A DNA stretch of 64,000 nucleotides from contig JBCCYF010000005.1 of NCBI GenBank assembly GCA_039190275.1, positions 1 to 64,000 of the forward strand. The letters are read 5' to 3'. Made by a program: the position numbers and the translations under genes. Position 1 is the stretch's first letter. Each line of letters starts with the position of its first letter. Shown piece after piece: positions 24,156 to 33,019 of this stretch. The notes beneath the pieces were generated by a model. That model saw nothing but the letters and a program-made list of their open reading frames with translations, was not told the origin of the DNA and ran no database searches. This DNA is from Halovulum sp039190275. GTDB taxonomy: Bacteria; Pseudomonadota; Alphaproteobacteria; Rhodobacterales; Rhodobacteraceae.

Positions 24156-24782
24156 ATGAAGGCCGCGGCTCGTACCAACTACCTTGAGATCGCCATGGCG
24201 TTGCGTGCTCGGATCTGCTTGGCAACAGATACCGAGGAGCTGTTTTTACACGAGACCAAACTGGCCACGGAATTCGGTGTCTCGCGGACACCAATCCGGC
24301 AGGTTCTGCAGCGCCTCGCCTACGAGCGTATGGTCGAAACCCGGTCTGGCGTGGGAACGGTCACCATACCATTGGAGGAAGGACATGCTGTGCAGGACAG
24401 CGCCGTCTATTCCGCCGTAATGACCGCCGGATCCGCATGTGCGCAGGGTCCCGTTCCAGAGGAAACCGTGCTTTTGGTGCGGGGTTTGGGCGGTTTGCTA
24501 AGAAATGAAGAACTGCCTGATCCGGAGCGTTTTTTTGAGCTCCGTTCAAAGCTGTTGTCGCTGGCGGCACCGCTGTTTTCGGACAGTATTCTTTATGACG
24601 CACATCTGGCGGCCCATTGGCGCATTATCCGCTGGCGTTTGCGTGAGTATCGCGACAACCCCGAGCGCACGTTCGGCATATTCAAGAATACGATCAACGG
24701 TTTGGAGGAGTTGATCGACAACAATGGCACGGTTTCGGGCATCCTCGGTTGGGGATCGGAATCTGCGATGGAGCCGTCGTGA
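24156..24782 (+). CDS. GntR-family regulator with a divergent C-terminal domain
   Basis: 208 residues. The N-terminal winged helix is canonical (FLHETKLATEFGVSRTPIRQ, VLQRLAYERMVETRSGVGTV). The C-terminal helical domain is shorter and lacks the clear FCD metal-binding histidines; it ends in FGIFKNTINGLEELIDNNG. The start at 24156 is chosen where the HTH begins and an AGGACAG precedes it; the long upstream extension in frame is AT-rich and unlike coding DNA. Possible targets are the GTATAC elements heading the two minus-strand transcripts upstream, or the aminotransferase downstream. Confidence 0.78.
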   Translation: MKAAARTNYLEIAMALRARICLATDTEELFLHETKLATEFGVSRTPIRQVLQRLAYERMVETRSGVGTVTIPLEEGHAVQDSAVYSAVMTAGSACAQGPVPEETVLLVRGLGGLLRNEELPDPERFFELRSKLLSLAAPLFSDSILYDAHLAAHWRIIRWRLREYRDNPERTFGIFKNTINGLEELIDNNGTVSGILGWGSESAMEPS

Positions 24783-24895
24783 TCGCAGGAATGTCCGGTT
24801 TGTGTTCATTCAGACTTGTCAACTTGATCTGACACGCTCTAGTGTTTAGCCATTGGGCCTGCACGTCGCGGGTGGATCGGGCAGGGCATCGGCGT

Positions 24896-26125
24896 TTGAC
24901 ACAGCTAGACCTTGATTTTACCCGCAGCCAGTTTCCCGCATTCGCCGCACCGGCCTATCCCGATCATATCCACTTCGACAACGCAGGCGGCAGCTTTGCA
25001 TGCGCGGCGGTGATCGACCGGCTGACAGGGTTTTATCGCGATACCAAAGTGCAACCCTACGGCCCCGGTCCCACCAGCACGCATGCCGGTGCTGCGATGG
25101 ACGAGGCAAAAAACCGGTTGTCCGCGATGTTCAACGTTGCCCCGGATGAACTGGCGTTTGGGCCGTCCACCACCCAAAACGCTTATGTCCTGGCGCAGGC
25201 TTTCCGACAGATGCTGGTGCCGGGTGAGGCAATCATCGTGACCAATCAGGACCACGAGGCCAACACCGGCCCGTGGCGCGGGCTGGCCGAAACGGGAACC
25301 GAGGTCCGCGAATGGCGCGTCGACCCCGACAGCGGCACCCTGGATACACAGGACCTGATCCGTTTGCTCGATGGCCCGGTACGGCTTGTCTGCATGCCGC
25401 ACTGCTCGAACATCCTCGGTGTCATAAATCCTGTCGCCGAGTGGTCTGACCTTGCACATGATGCCGGCGCAGTGGTCTGTGTGGACGGTGTCAGCGCGGC
25501 GCCGCATGGCTTTCCCGATATGGCGCAGCTTGGCGCCGACATTTACCTTTTCTCGGCCTATAAGACATATGGTCCGCATCAGGGGCTGATGATCTTGCGG
25601 CATGCGCTGGCGGACCGGCTGCCCAATCAGGGGCATTATTTCAATTCCGGCTACAGGACCAAGCGATTCACGCCCGCCGGACCTGATCACGCGCAGGTTG
25701 CAGCCTCCGCCGGTATGGCGGATTACATCGATGCGCTCTATGCACACCACTTTCCGGCCGGGGATGCGGGTCCGGCGGATCGTACAGCAGCGGTATCCCG
25801 GCTCCAAAGGGGCCAGGAAAGCAAGCTGCTAGGACCGCTGCTTGACTATCTGTCCGGCCGCAACGATCTGCGTTTGCTGGGGCCGCATCACAGCCCTGAA
25901 AAGGTCGGGACGGTCGCTGTCGTTCCCGAACGCCCGGCTGCGGAGGTTGCGAAGGCGCTTGTCCCGCTGGGTATCATGGCAGACGGCGGTGATTTCTATG
26001 CCGTGCGTCTGCTGGAAGCCTTGGGTGTCGATCCTGCCACCGGTGTGTTGCGATTGTCGTTCACGCATTACAACCGCCCGTCAGACATCGACGCTGCCGT
26101 CGCCGCATTGGATCAGGTGCTCTGA
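24896..26125 (+). CDS. PLP-dependent class V aminotransferase / cysteine-desulfurase-like protein
   Basis: About 409 residues from a TTG start at 24896; earlier in-frame starts exist but add non-conserved sequence. The fold-type I pattern is clear: DHIHFDNAGGSFACAAVIDR, ELAFGPSTTQNAYVLAQAFR, IIVTNQDHEANTGPWR, VVCVDGVSAAPHGFPDMAQL, and the PLP lysine in LFSAYKTYGPHQGLMIL. C-terminal GVLRLSFTHYNRPSDIDA completes the family. No iron-sulfur scaffold or selenocysteine gene is adjacent, so a dedicated desulfurase, kynureninase-like or epimerase function cannot be chosen. It ends 12 bp before the predicted stress promoter of the photolyase operon. Confidence 0.78.
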   Translation: MTQLDLDFTRSQFPAFAAPAYPDHIHFDNAGGSFACAAVIDRLTGFYRDTKVQPYGPGPTSTHAGAAMDEAKNRLSAMFNVAPDELAFGPSTTQNAYVLAQAFRQMLVPGEAIIVTNQDHEANTGPWRGLAETGTEVREWRVDPDSGTLDTQDLIRLLDGPVRLVCMPHCSNILGVINPVAEWSDLAHDAGAVVCVDGVSAAPHGFPDMAQLGADIYLFSAYKTYGPHQGLMILRHALADRLPNQGHYFNSGYRTKRFTPAGPDHAQVAASAGMADYIDALYAHHFPAGDAGPADRTAAVSRLQRGQESKLLGPLLDYLSGRNDLRLLGPHHSPEKVGTVAVVPERPAAEVAKALVPLGIMADGGDFYAVRLLEALGVDPATGVLRLSFTHYNRPSDIDAAVAALDQVL

Positions 26126-26136
26126 CATGAGGCGAG

Positions 26137-26166
26137 TGATCCGAACACCGTTGCGTGCCGTAAAGA
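26137..26166 (+). promoter_or_regulatory. Predicted ECF RpoE (singlet-oxygen type) promoter
   Basis: TGATCC (26137-26142), an 18-base spacer, then TAAAGA (26161-26166), 46 bp before the photolyase ATG. This agrees with the RpoE-ChrR promoter consensus known from Rhodobacter sphaeroides (TGATCC, about 18, TAA). The operon content (photolyase, CFA-type enzyme, GPH symporter) matches that regulon. Confidence 0.65.
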
Positions 26167-26212
26167 ACTTAACACTAGGTTCAGATCCTTTGGTGGTACG
26201 GCCGGCGAATAT

Positions 26213-27634
26213 ATGAAAAAACCCAAGATCTTCTGGTTTCGCCGTGACTTCCGTCTCCACGATCACCCCGGACTGACAGCAATTCTTGCAGACGGCGCGC
26301 CGTTGGTGCCGATCTTCATTCTGGACCCGCAGACAGGGGAACTGGGGGCCGCTCATACATGGCGACTAGGCAAGGGGCTTGAGGTCCTTGCAGATCGGCT
26401 GAGGGAGGTGGGCAGCCGCCTGATCCTGCGCAAGGGCGATGTCATGTCGGTTCTGCGCGCGCTGATCGCCGAAACCGGCGCGGCGGAAGTGCATTGGTCG
26501 CGCACATATGATCCCCAGGGCATTGCGCGTGACACAGCGGTCAAGTCCGCCCTTGAGCGCGAAGGGGTAAGAGCGCAAGGGCACAGTGGGCATGTCCTGT
26601 TCGAACCCTGGACCGTGGAAACCGGGCAGGGGAGCTTTTATAAAGTATACACCCCTTTCTGGAACGCCGTACGAACACGCGATCCCGGTGCCCTGCTGCC
26701 GGCCCCGACAGCACTGCCGACACCTGAAGCGTGGCCCAAAAGCGATATTCTGTCCGCATGGAACCTGGGGGCCGCGATGAACCGTGGTGCCGCGGTTGTT
26801 GCCCGGTTCGCCAGGGTCGGGGAAGCCGAGGCTGCACATCGACTGCACCAGTTTGTCGACACTAGGATCGATACCTACAGCGCGAACCGCGATCGGCTGG
26901 ACCACGATGGCACGAGCGGTCTGAGCGAGAATCTGGCCTTCGGTGAAATCTCGCCCCGGCAGTGCTGGCAGGCCGGAATGGACGCCCGGGTCCGTGGTGC
27001 ACAGGGTGCCGAGACGTTCCTGAAGGAACTGGTCTGGCGCGACTTTGCCTACCACCTGTTGTATCACACACCCGAAATCACCACGCGAAACTGGCGCGCC
27101 GAGTGGGATGGTTTCCCCTGGGCCGGGCCAAACCCTCTGGCCACAGCCTGGATGCAAGGCCGAACGGGCGAGCCTGTGATCGATGCGGCCATGCGCCAAC
27201 TCTATGTGACCGGAACGATGCACAACCGGGCGCGTATGCTGGTGGCAAGCTACCTGACCAAACACTTGATGACCGACTGGCGTGTCGGTCAAAACTGGTT
27301 CGCAGACTGCCTAATCGACTGGGATCCCGCCTCCAACGCAATGGGATGGCAATGGGCCGCAGGCTCGGGTCCTGATGCCGCCCCCTTCTTTCGGATCTTC
27401 AATCCCGCCACCCAGGCCGAAAAATTCGATCCCAACGAAGGCTATCGGGCCCGTTTTATCGCTGAGGGGCGCAAAAACCCGCATGCCGACGCGCTGCTCT
27501 ATTTCGACGCGGTTCCAAAAAGCTGGGGACTTCGGCCGGATAACACCTATCCTCAACCACTGGTGGATCTGAAAGCGGGGCGCGAGGCGGCGTTGACCGC
27601 CTATAAGGCCCACCGCGCCAATGACGCGGCCTGA
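26213..27634 (+). CDS. phrB: Deoxyribodipyrimidine photo-lyase (class I CPD photolyase)
   Basis: 473 residues. N-terminal Rossmann-like antenna domain (IFWFRRDFRLHDHPGL) and C-terminal FAD domain with TSGLSENLAFGEISPR, FLKELVWRDFAYHLL, TGEPVIDAAMRQLYVTGTMH, NRARMLVASYLTKHL and WDPASNAMGWQWAAGSGPDA, all diagnostic of class I photolyases that repair pyrimidine dimers with blue light. It is the first gene of a six-gene operon and follows the RpoE-like promoter, matching the light-stress regulation of phrA in Rhodobacter. Confidence 0.93.
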   Translation: MKKPKIFWFRRDFRLHDHPGLTAILADGAPLVPIFILDPQTGELGAAHTWRLGKGLEVLADRLREVGSRLILRKGDVMSVLRALIAETGAAEVHWSRTYDPQGIARDTAVKSALEREGVRAQGHSGHVLFEPWTVETGQGSFYKVYTPFWNAVRTRDPGALLPAPTALPTPEAWPKSDILSAWNLGAAMNRGAAVVARFARVGEAEAAHRLHQFVDTRIDTYSANRDRLDHDGTSGLSENLAFGEISPRQCWQAGMDARVRGAQGAETFLKELVWRDFAYHLLYHTPEITTRNWRAEWDGFPWAGPNPLATAWMQGRTGEPVIDAAMRQLYVTGTMHNRARMLVASYLTKHLMTDWRVGQNWFADCLIDWDPASNAMGWQWAAGSGPDAAPFFRIFNPATQAEKFDPNEGYRARFIAEGRKNPHADALLYFDAVPKSWGLRPDNTYPQPLVDLKAGREAALTAYKAHRANDAA

Positions 27635-27666
27635 CCGGCCCAAGACTTCGATAAAAGGACGAGCAG

Positions 27667-28983
27667 ATGAAAGTAGCGGTGATTGGCGGTGGCATCAGTG
27701 GCATGGGTGCGGCACTTGCCTTGTCCGAAGTGCATGATGTTCAGCTTTTTGAACAGGCGGACCGGATGGGCGGGCACGCGAATACCGTCAACGTTGTCCA
27801 CAACGGACGGACCGTACCCGTGGACACGGGCTTTATCGTCTACAACAACCGCAACTATCCCAACCTTACCGGTCTTTTCGAGCACCTCGATGTGCCGACG
27901 AAGTGGTCCGATATGTCGTTTGGGCTCTCCGTTCAGGGCGGCAGGATGGAGTATGCTTGCGACAACCTGGATCAGCTGTTTGCGCAACGCATAAACCTGC
28001 TTCGCCCGTCTTTCCTGCGGGGTATCCGCGAGATCCTGCGGTTCAATCGCACCGCGCCGGGTCTTCTGGCCAGCGGTGCCCTTGAGGGGATGTCCCTGGC
28101 CGAGTTCATCCGGGCCGAAGGCTATTCGGACTGGTTCCGCGATTGTTTTGTGCTGGCCATGGGCGGGGCAATCTGGTCAACGCCGCCTGCCCAGATGATG
28201 GCGTTTCCGGCGGCGTCCTTTGTGGCGTTCTTTCGCAACCACGACCTTATGAATGGACTTGCGCCGATGCAGCGCTGGCGGACAGTCGAGGGCGGCTCGC
28301 GCACCTATGTTACCCGCCTGACCGAGGCGTTGGGACCCCGTGTCCATACAGGTACTCCGGCGGTATCGATCCGCCGGACCGGTGGTTTGCCGGTTGTCAC
28401 GTTTTCGGACGGGTCGGATGCCGTGTTCGACCAGGTAATCTTGGCCTGCCATGGGCCGCAGGCCTTTGCGCTTCTCAGCGATCGGGATCCGCAGGAGACC
28501 GAGATCCTGTCGACCTTCAGAACGTCACCCAATGTGGCCGTCCTGCACTCGGATGCATCACTGATGCCTAAAAGGCGAAAGGTATGGTCGAGCTGGAATT
28601 TCCTGTCCAACGGCGATCCGTCGCAGGACATGCGCCCGGCTCCGGTGACGTACTGGATGCACCGGTTGCAGGGAACCCCGCCCGAGGTGCCGCTTTTTGT
28701 CAGTTTGAACCCGCCTCGGACGATCGACCCCGATTTGATCCACGGGACATATGCATATGACCACCCGGTTTTGGATGCGGCCGCCTTTCGCGCCCAAGAG
28801 GATATAGGTGCGATTCAGGGACGCGGCGGCATTTGGTATGCAGGGGCCTGGCTTGGGTACGGGTTTCACGAGGATGGTCTGCGCTCAGGCCTGCGCGCGG
28901 CCGCCGCGCTCGGGGCACAGCCCACATGGGCCAAAGACATGCCCAAACCCGCGGCCAGCTTCTTCTCGGCGGCGGCCGAGTGA
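27667..28983 (+). CDS. FAD-dependent NAD(P)-binding oxidoreductase (amine-oxidase-like)
   Basis: 438 residues with the FAD ADP-binding motif KVAVIGGGISGMGAALALSE, an acidic residue binding ribose (FEQADRMGGHANT), and a C-terminal FAD closure GIWYAGAWLGYGFHEDGLRS. It resembles the amine-oxidase/desaturase-like flavoproteins that accompany DUF1365 and CFA-type synthases in many proteobacteria. In R. sphaeroides related genes belong to the singlet-oxygen regulon and to synthesis of modified (furan) fatty acids; a role in oxidising a methylated fatty acyl chain is inferred. Its stop overlaps the next start (TGATG). Confidence 0.82.
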   Translation: MKVAVIGGGISGMGAALALSEVHDVQLFEQADRMGGHANTVNVVHNGRTVPVDTGFIVYNNRNYPNLTGLFEHLDVPTKWSDMSFGLSVQGGRMEYACDNLDQLFAQRINLLRPSFLRGIREILRFNRTAPGLLASGALEGMSLAEFIRAEGYSDWFRDCFVLAMGGAIWSTPPAQMMAFPAASFVAFFRNHDLMNGLAPMQRWRTVEGGSRTYVTRLTEALGPRVHTGTPAVSIRRTGGLPVVTFSDGSDAVFDQVILACHGPQAFALLSDRDPQETEILSTFRTSPNVAVLHSDASLMPKRRKVWSSWNFLSNGDPSQDMRPAPVTYWMHRLQGTPPEVPLFVSLNPPRTIDPDLIHGTYAYDHPVLDAAAFRAQEDIGAIQGRGGIWYAGAWLGYGFHEDGLRSGLRAAAALGAQPTWAKDMPKPAASFFSAAAE

Positions 28984-29747
28984 TGCGTCCGGCCGGCAGG
29001 TTGTTCCGCGGGCATGTGATGCACATGCGCCTGCAACCTCGTCGGCATCAGTTTCGCTACCGGGTGTTTTCGCTGCTGCTGGATATCGATCAACTTGACC
29101 ATACCCTACGGGGGCTCAGGCTGCTCAGGCTTGACCGATTTGGCCTGCTTTCCATTCACATCAAGGATCATGGTCCGCGCGACGGTAGCCCGTTGCGGCC
29201 CTGGGTCGACGCGCAACTCGCCAAGGCCGATCAGCCCCGCGCCGCGCGCGTCGAGATGCTGAGCTTTCCACGGATGTTGGGGTACGGCTTCAACCCGCTG
29301 ACGGTCTATTACTGCTATGATGCCGGTGAACGGCTGACGTCCCTGATCTACGAGGTCAAAAACACCTTTGGCGATCAAGTTGCCTATACCCTTCGCGCCG
29401 GGGACCAGACCGGCGGCGCCTATCGCCAAACCCAGGTCAAACAGATGTATGTCTCACCGTTTATCGGGATGGACCAGGTGTACCGCTTTGCCCATAACGC
29501 CCCGGAGGACCGGCTTGCACTGCGTATCCGGCAAGCCGGCCCCGAGGGTGAGACCCTGATCGCGACCCACACAGCCCAGGGCCGCCCCCTGACCGACCGC
29601 GCGCTGGCGCACGCGTTTCTGGCGTACCCGATGATGACGTTCTCTGTCATTGCCTTGATCCACTGGAACGCGCTGCGGCTCGCGCTTAAGCGGGTGCGGT
29701 ATCACAGCTATTCAAAATCGGATGAAGGACAGAAGTCCGCCGCATGA
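28983..29747 (+). CDS. DUF1365 family protein
   Basis: 254 residues starting at the ATG that overlaps the preceding stop by one base. DUF1365 landmarks: HVMHMRLQPRRHQFRYRVFS at the N-terminus, EMLSFPRMLGYGFNPLTVYY, YEVKNTFGDQVAYTL and QMYVSPFIGMDQVYRF. The family nearly always lies between an FAD oxidoreductase and a cyclopropane-synthase homologue, as here, and is linked to lipid modification, but its biochemical role is unproven. No signal peptide; a hydrophobic stretch near the C-terminus (MMTFSVIALIHWNALRLAL) may bind the membrane. Confidence 0.85.
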   Translation: MRPAGRLFRGHVMHMRLQPRRHQFRYRVFSLLLDIDQLDHTLRGLRLLRLDRFGLLSIHIKDHGPRDGSPLRPWVDAQLAKADQPRAARVEMLSFPRMLGYGFNPLTVYYCYDAGERLTSLIYEVKNTFGDQVAYTLRAGDQTGGAYRQTQVKQMYVSPFIGMDQVYRFAHNAPEDRLALRIRQAGPEGETLIATHTAQGRPLTDRALAHAFLAYPMMTFSVIALIHWNALRLALKRVRYHSYSKSDEGQKSAA

Positions 29748-29816
29748 TCTATGACTTGCCCACTTGGCGTCATACAAATGCTGGCCTACTTTATTCTGGA
29801 GGGATGGGGGCGTGAA

Positions 29817-31031
29817 ATGACTGAAGTGTTGACGTCAACCCGCGGACAAACGGGGTTGCCACGGTGGTTTGCCGTAAGTTTTTCGCTGGCGTCGCGGATG
29901 CGGGCCGGTTCGGTGGACGTTGTCCTGCCAGATGGACGTGTGTTCCGGGCGCAAGGTAGCGAACCGGGACCGCATGGTGTGCTGCAGGTCAAGAATCCGG
30001 ATTTGTTTACCCGTTTGGCGCGCGACGGCGATCTGGGTTTTGCCGAAGGGTATATGGACGGCTGGTGGGATACCGAAGACCTTCAGTCGCTGCTGGATAT
30101 GATCCTTCTGAACAATGACGAGCTTGTGCGGGCCTTTCCAGGCGCCGGCCTGGTGCGAGCCTACGAGCGGATGCGGCACTGGATGAACCGCAACACCAAG
30201 ACACAGGCGCGCAAGAACATCTCGCATCATTATGATCTGGGAAATGAGTTTTACTCGGCCTGGCTGGATGAGACGATGACGTATTCCTCGGCGCTGTTCG
30301 ATGCGCCCGACATGCCGCTGGCCCAGGCTCAGGAACAGAAATATGCCTCCATGTGCGATCTGATCGGTGTGCGCGAGGGCCAGCACCTGCTGGAGATCGG
30401 CTGCGGTTGGGGCGGATTCGCAGAATATGCCGCCGGTGTGCGCGGGGCTAAGGTGACCGGGCTGACAATCAGCAAGGAGCAACTGGCCTACGCCCAGGAG
30501 CGCATGTTCAAGGCTGGCCTGAACGAAAGGGTGGAGCTTGTCATGCGCGACTACCGCGACGAGACCCGGACGTTTGACGGTGTTGCCTCGATCGAGATGT
30601 TCGAGGCGGTGGGCGAACGATACTGGCCGGTGTATTTCCGCGCCCTGCATGACCGCCTTGTCCCCGGCGCACAGGCAACCTTGCAGATTATCACTGTGCA
30701 TGACCGCTTGTTCGAAGGGTATCGCAAATCTGTCGATTTCATCCAGAAGTACATCTTTCCCGGTGGTATGTTGCCCAGTCCGCGGGCCCTGTCAGAGCAG
30801 ATACAAAAGGCGGGACTATCGACTGTAGGATCAATTGAGTTCGGGGAAAGCTATTCCGACACGCTTCGCATATGGCATCGAAAGTTCAACGAGAACTGGG
30901 GCGATATCGCGCCCCTGGGGTTTGACGAGCGGTTTCGCCGGATGTGGAACTTTTACTTAACCTCTTGTGCGGCTTGCTTCAAATCTGGCAGTACTGACGT
31001 GACACAGATAACGATGCGGCGTCCTGCATGA
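29817..31031 (+). CDS. Cyclopropane-fatty-acyl-phospholipid synthase family methyltransferase
   Basis: About 404 residues. SAM motif I is LLEIGCGWGGFAEYA; other CFA landmarks are ISHHYDLGNEFYSAWLDETM, TYSSALFD, VASIEMFEAVGERYWPVYF and QKYIFPGGMLPS. Enzymes of this family add a methyl(ene) group from SAM to the double bond of membrane phospholipid acyl chains. Relatives in the R. sphaeroides singlet-oxygen response make a methylated trans fatty acid, the precursor of furan fatty acids, so this member may do the same rather than cyclopropanate. The start is uncertain: 29817 is chosen, with GGAGGG 12-17 bases upstream; 29751 and 29778 are alternatives. Confidence 0.87.
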   Translation: MTEVLTSTRGQTGLPRWFAVSFSLASRMRAGSVDVVLPDGRVFRAQGSEPGPHGVLQVKNPDLFTRLARDGDLGFAEGYMDGWWDTEDLQSLLDMILLNNDELVRAFPGAGLVRAYERMRHWMNRNTKTQARKNISHHYDLGNEFYSAWLDETMTYSSALFDAPDMPLAQAQEQKYASMCDLIGVREGQHLLEIGCGWGGFAEYAAGVRGAKVTGLTISKEQLAYAQERMFKAGLNERVELVMRDYRDETRTFDGVASIEMFEAVGERYWPVYFRALHDRLVPGAQATLQIITVHDRLFEGYRKSVDFIQKYIFPGGMLPSPRALSEQIQKAGLSTVGSIEFGESYSDTLRIWHRKFNENWGDIAPLGFDERFRRMWNFYLTSCAACFKSGSTDVTQITMRRPA

Positions 31032-31064
31032 GATTTGGACGGCGCGGACAAGAGGAAGAACAGG

Positions 31065-31520
31065 ATGCCCACCGCTGCGCGATTGGTCGCCGCCATAGCC
31101 CTGGGGCTGGTTTCGGGGGCGATGGCTTTGGTGTTGATCGCCTACTACCCGGACGAGCCGTTTGCCCGAAACCCGATGAAGATCATACAGCCCTTCGCAG
31201 TCATAGGGGCGCTGGTGGGTTGGTTCAGCCTGGGTGTGCGTGCCAAACACGACGAGGGTTGGGGGATCTCGCTCGGCATCCGTGCCGCGATCACGACCAC
31301 CTTCGCAATTCTGACGTTCCTGTCGATCTGGGCGGTTATTCTACGGATCGTCGACGACAAGCTGCGCGGCGCCCGCCCGATGCAGGCGGTTCTAGAGGCG
31401 TTTGGCAAGGCCGGGGAGTTCGGCACCTATCTTCTGAACCCCGAGATTATCGGGATAGGTCTGTTCCTGGGGATCTGCGTCGGCGTTTTAACACGCAATA
31501 CGGCGCGTACCTGGAGCTGA
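31065..31520 (+). CDS. TrgA-family membrane protein
   Basis: 151 residues with four predicted helices: MPTAARLVAAIALGLVSGAM, FAVIGALVGWFSLGV, AAITTTFAILTFLSIWAVIL and IGIGLFLGICVGVL. The N-terminal MPTAARLVAA is typical of TrgA, named for tellurite resistance in Rhodobacter; the molecular function is unknown. The start is set by AGAGGA 9 bases upstream. It lies between the CFA-type gene and the GPH symporter with short gaps, so it probably belongs to the light-stress operon. Confidence 0.78.
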   Translation: MPTAARLVAAIALGLVSGAMALVLIAYYPDEPFARNPMKIIQPFAVIGALVGWFSLGVRAKHDEGWGISLGIRAAITTTFAILTFLSIWAVILRIVDDKLRGARPMQAVLEAFGKAGEFGTYLLNPEIIGIGLFLGICVGVLTRNTARTWS

Positions 31521-31545
31521 CGCGCCCGCGCCACTTCATCTGAAC

Positions 31546-32859
31546 ATGAAGAAAGTACCGGTCAGGGTTTTGCTGGGCTATGCTGCGCCCTCGCTCCCGC
31601 TGGCGGCGATGTATTTCCCGGTCTATGTGTTCCTGGCTGCGTTTTATGCCGAGGATCACGGCTTTTCGCTGGGCTTCATCGGGGCTGTGTTTATTGCCGT
31701 CCGCATTTTCGATGCGCTCACCGACCCGTTGATGGGGGTGCTCTCGGATCGCATCCGCACCCGGTGGGGACGTCGCCGGATCTGGCTGGTCATTGGCTGC
31801 CCCCTGGTGATGGGGTCGGTATGGTTTCTGTTTGTACCGCCGCAGGGGGTGTCATCGGCCTGGTTTGTCGGGTTTCTCTTCCTGCTCACATTGGGCTGGA
31901 CGGTGATGCTGACGCCCTATTTCGCCTGGGGCGCAGAACTGTCCGGTGTCTATGCCGAGCGGGCGCGGGTCACGCTGTGGCGCGACAGTATCGGGTTGGT
32001 TGGAACAATACTGGCGGCGATCCTCTACAATGCCGGCGGAGAGGCGGCCGCCGGAATGATGCTTGTCGCGGCGTTTATTGTTCTGGTTTTGCCGAGTGCG
32101 GTCGGATTTTGCCTTTGGCGGGTTCCCGAGCCGTATGACTTTTCACACTCAACCGATCGTCCGGGGTCGGTTCTGGCTGTACTGCGGGAGCAGCCGCTGT
32201 TCTTACGGTTGTTGCTTGCCTACTTCATCAACGGTGCATCCAACGCATTGCCGGCGACGTTGTTCCTGTTCTTCGTCTCCTACCGGTTGGAGGCACCGGA
32301 TCAGGGTGGCATTTTGCTGGTATTGTACTTCGGTGCTGCGGTTCTTGCCGCGCCACTGTGGGGCGTTGCGCTGCGGCGCGTGTCGAAACACCGTCTGTGG
32401 TGTCTGGCCATGATTTACGCCAGCTGCGTTTTCCTGACCGCGCTCACGCTGGGGCCGGGGGATGTGGCGGCATTTGCGGTGATTTGCATGTTGTCCGGCG
32501 CGGCTCTGGGCGCTGATCTGGCGCTGCCTTCGGCGATACAGGCGGATTTGGTGGATTTGGACACGGACAGATCTGGCCGTCAACGCACCGGCGCCTTCTT
32601 TGCGTTGTGGTCGCTTGCGACCAAGTTTGCCCTGGCACTCGCCGGGGGCGCGGCGCTGATCCTATTAGACCTTGCCGGGTTTGTGGCCGATGCTGTGGAT
32701 CCAGGCGGGCCGTGGGGGGTGACTGTTCTTGTCTGGCTATACGCAGCGGCGCCGGTTGCGCTGAAAGCTTCGGCCGTGGCGATGATGTGGCGGTTCCCGT
32801 TGGATGCGACGCGCCAGGCCGAAGTGCGCGCCCGGATCGAACGCACCCATGTCACCTAG
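31546..32859 (+). CDS. MFS transporter of the GPH (glycoside-pentoside-hexuronide:cation) type
   Basis: 437 residues, about twelve helices. GPH/melibiose-carrier hallmarks are DALTDPLMGVLSDRIRTRWG in loop 2-3, RRRIWLVIGCP, YFAWGAELSGVYAERARVTL, and the C-terminal half with GAFFALWSLATKFALALAGG. Members symport sugars or related molecules with sodium or protons. A GPH symporter gene is also part of the R. sphaeroides singlet-oxygen regulon together with CFA-type genes, which supports its place as last gene here. Substrate unknown. Confidence 0.83.
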   Translation: MKKVPVRVLLGYAAPSLPLAAMYFPVYVFLAAFYAEDHGFSLGFIGAVFIAVRIFDALTDPLMGVLSDRIRTRWGRRRIWLVIGCPLVMGSVWFLFVPPQGVSSAWFVGFLFLLTLGWTVMLTPYFAWGAELSGVYAERARVTLWRDSIGLVGTILAAILYNAGGEAAAGMMLVAAFIVLVLPSAVGFCLWRVPEPYDFSHSTDRPGSVLAVLREQPLFLRLLLAYFINGASNALPATLFLFFVSYRLEAPDQGGILLVLYFGAAVLAAPLWGVALRRVSKHRLWCLAMIYASCVFLTALTLGPGDVAAFAVICMLSGAALGADLALPSAIQADLVDLDTDRSGRQRTGAFFALWSLATKFALALAGGAALILLDLAGFVADAVDPGGPWGVTVLVWLYAAAPVALKASAVAMMWRFPLDATRQAEVRARIERTHVT

Positions 32860-32867
32860 ATGATTGA

Positions 32868-32883
32868 GGCCCCTTGCGGGGCC
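32868..32883 (+). terminator. GC-rich hairpin after the stress operon
   Basis: GGCCCC-TTGC-GGGGCC lies 9 bp after the symporter stop. There is no T-run, so it may be a transcript-end stabiliser or weak terminator. Confidence 0.4.
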
Positions 32884-33019
32884 AGGTCCCTGTTCCCCAC
32901 CCGGGCGTGCGCCCGGACGGGGCCCGCCGCCCGGTGGCGCGGACAACACCAAATTGGCGGTTTCGTCGCCTGGGGCGGCAGGGTATAGACCGCGGGGTTC
33001 TGTGAAACGCGAGGCGACG

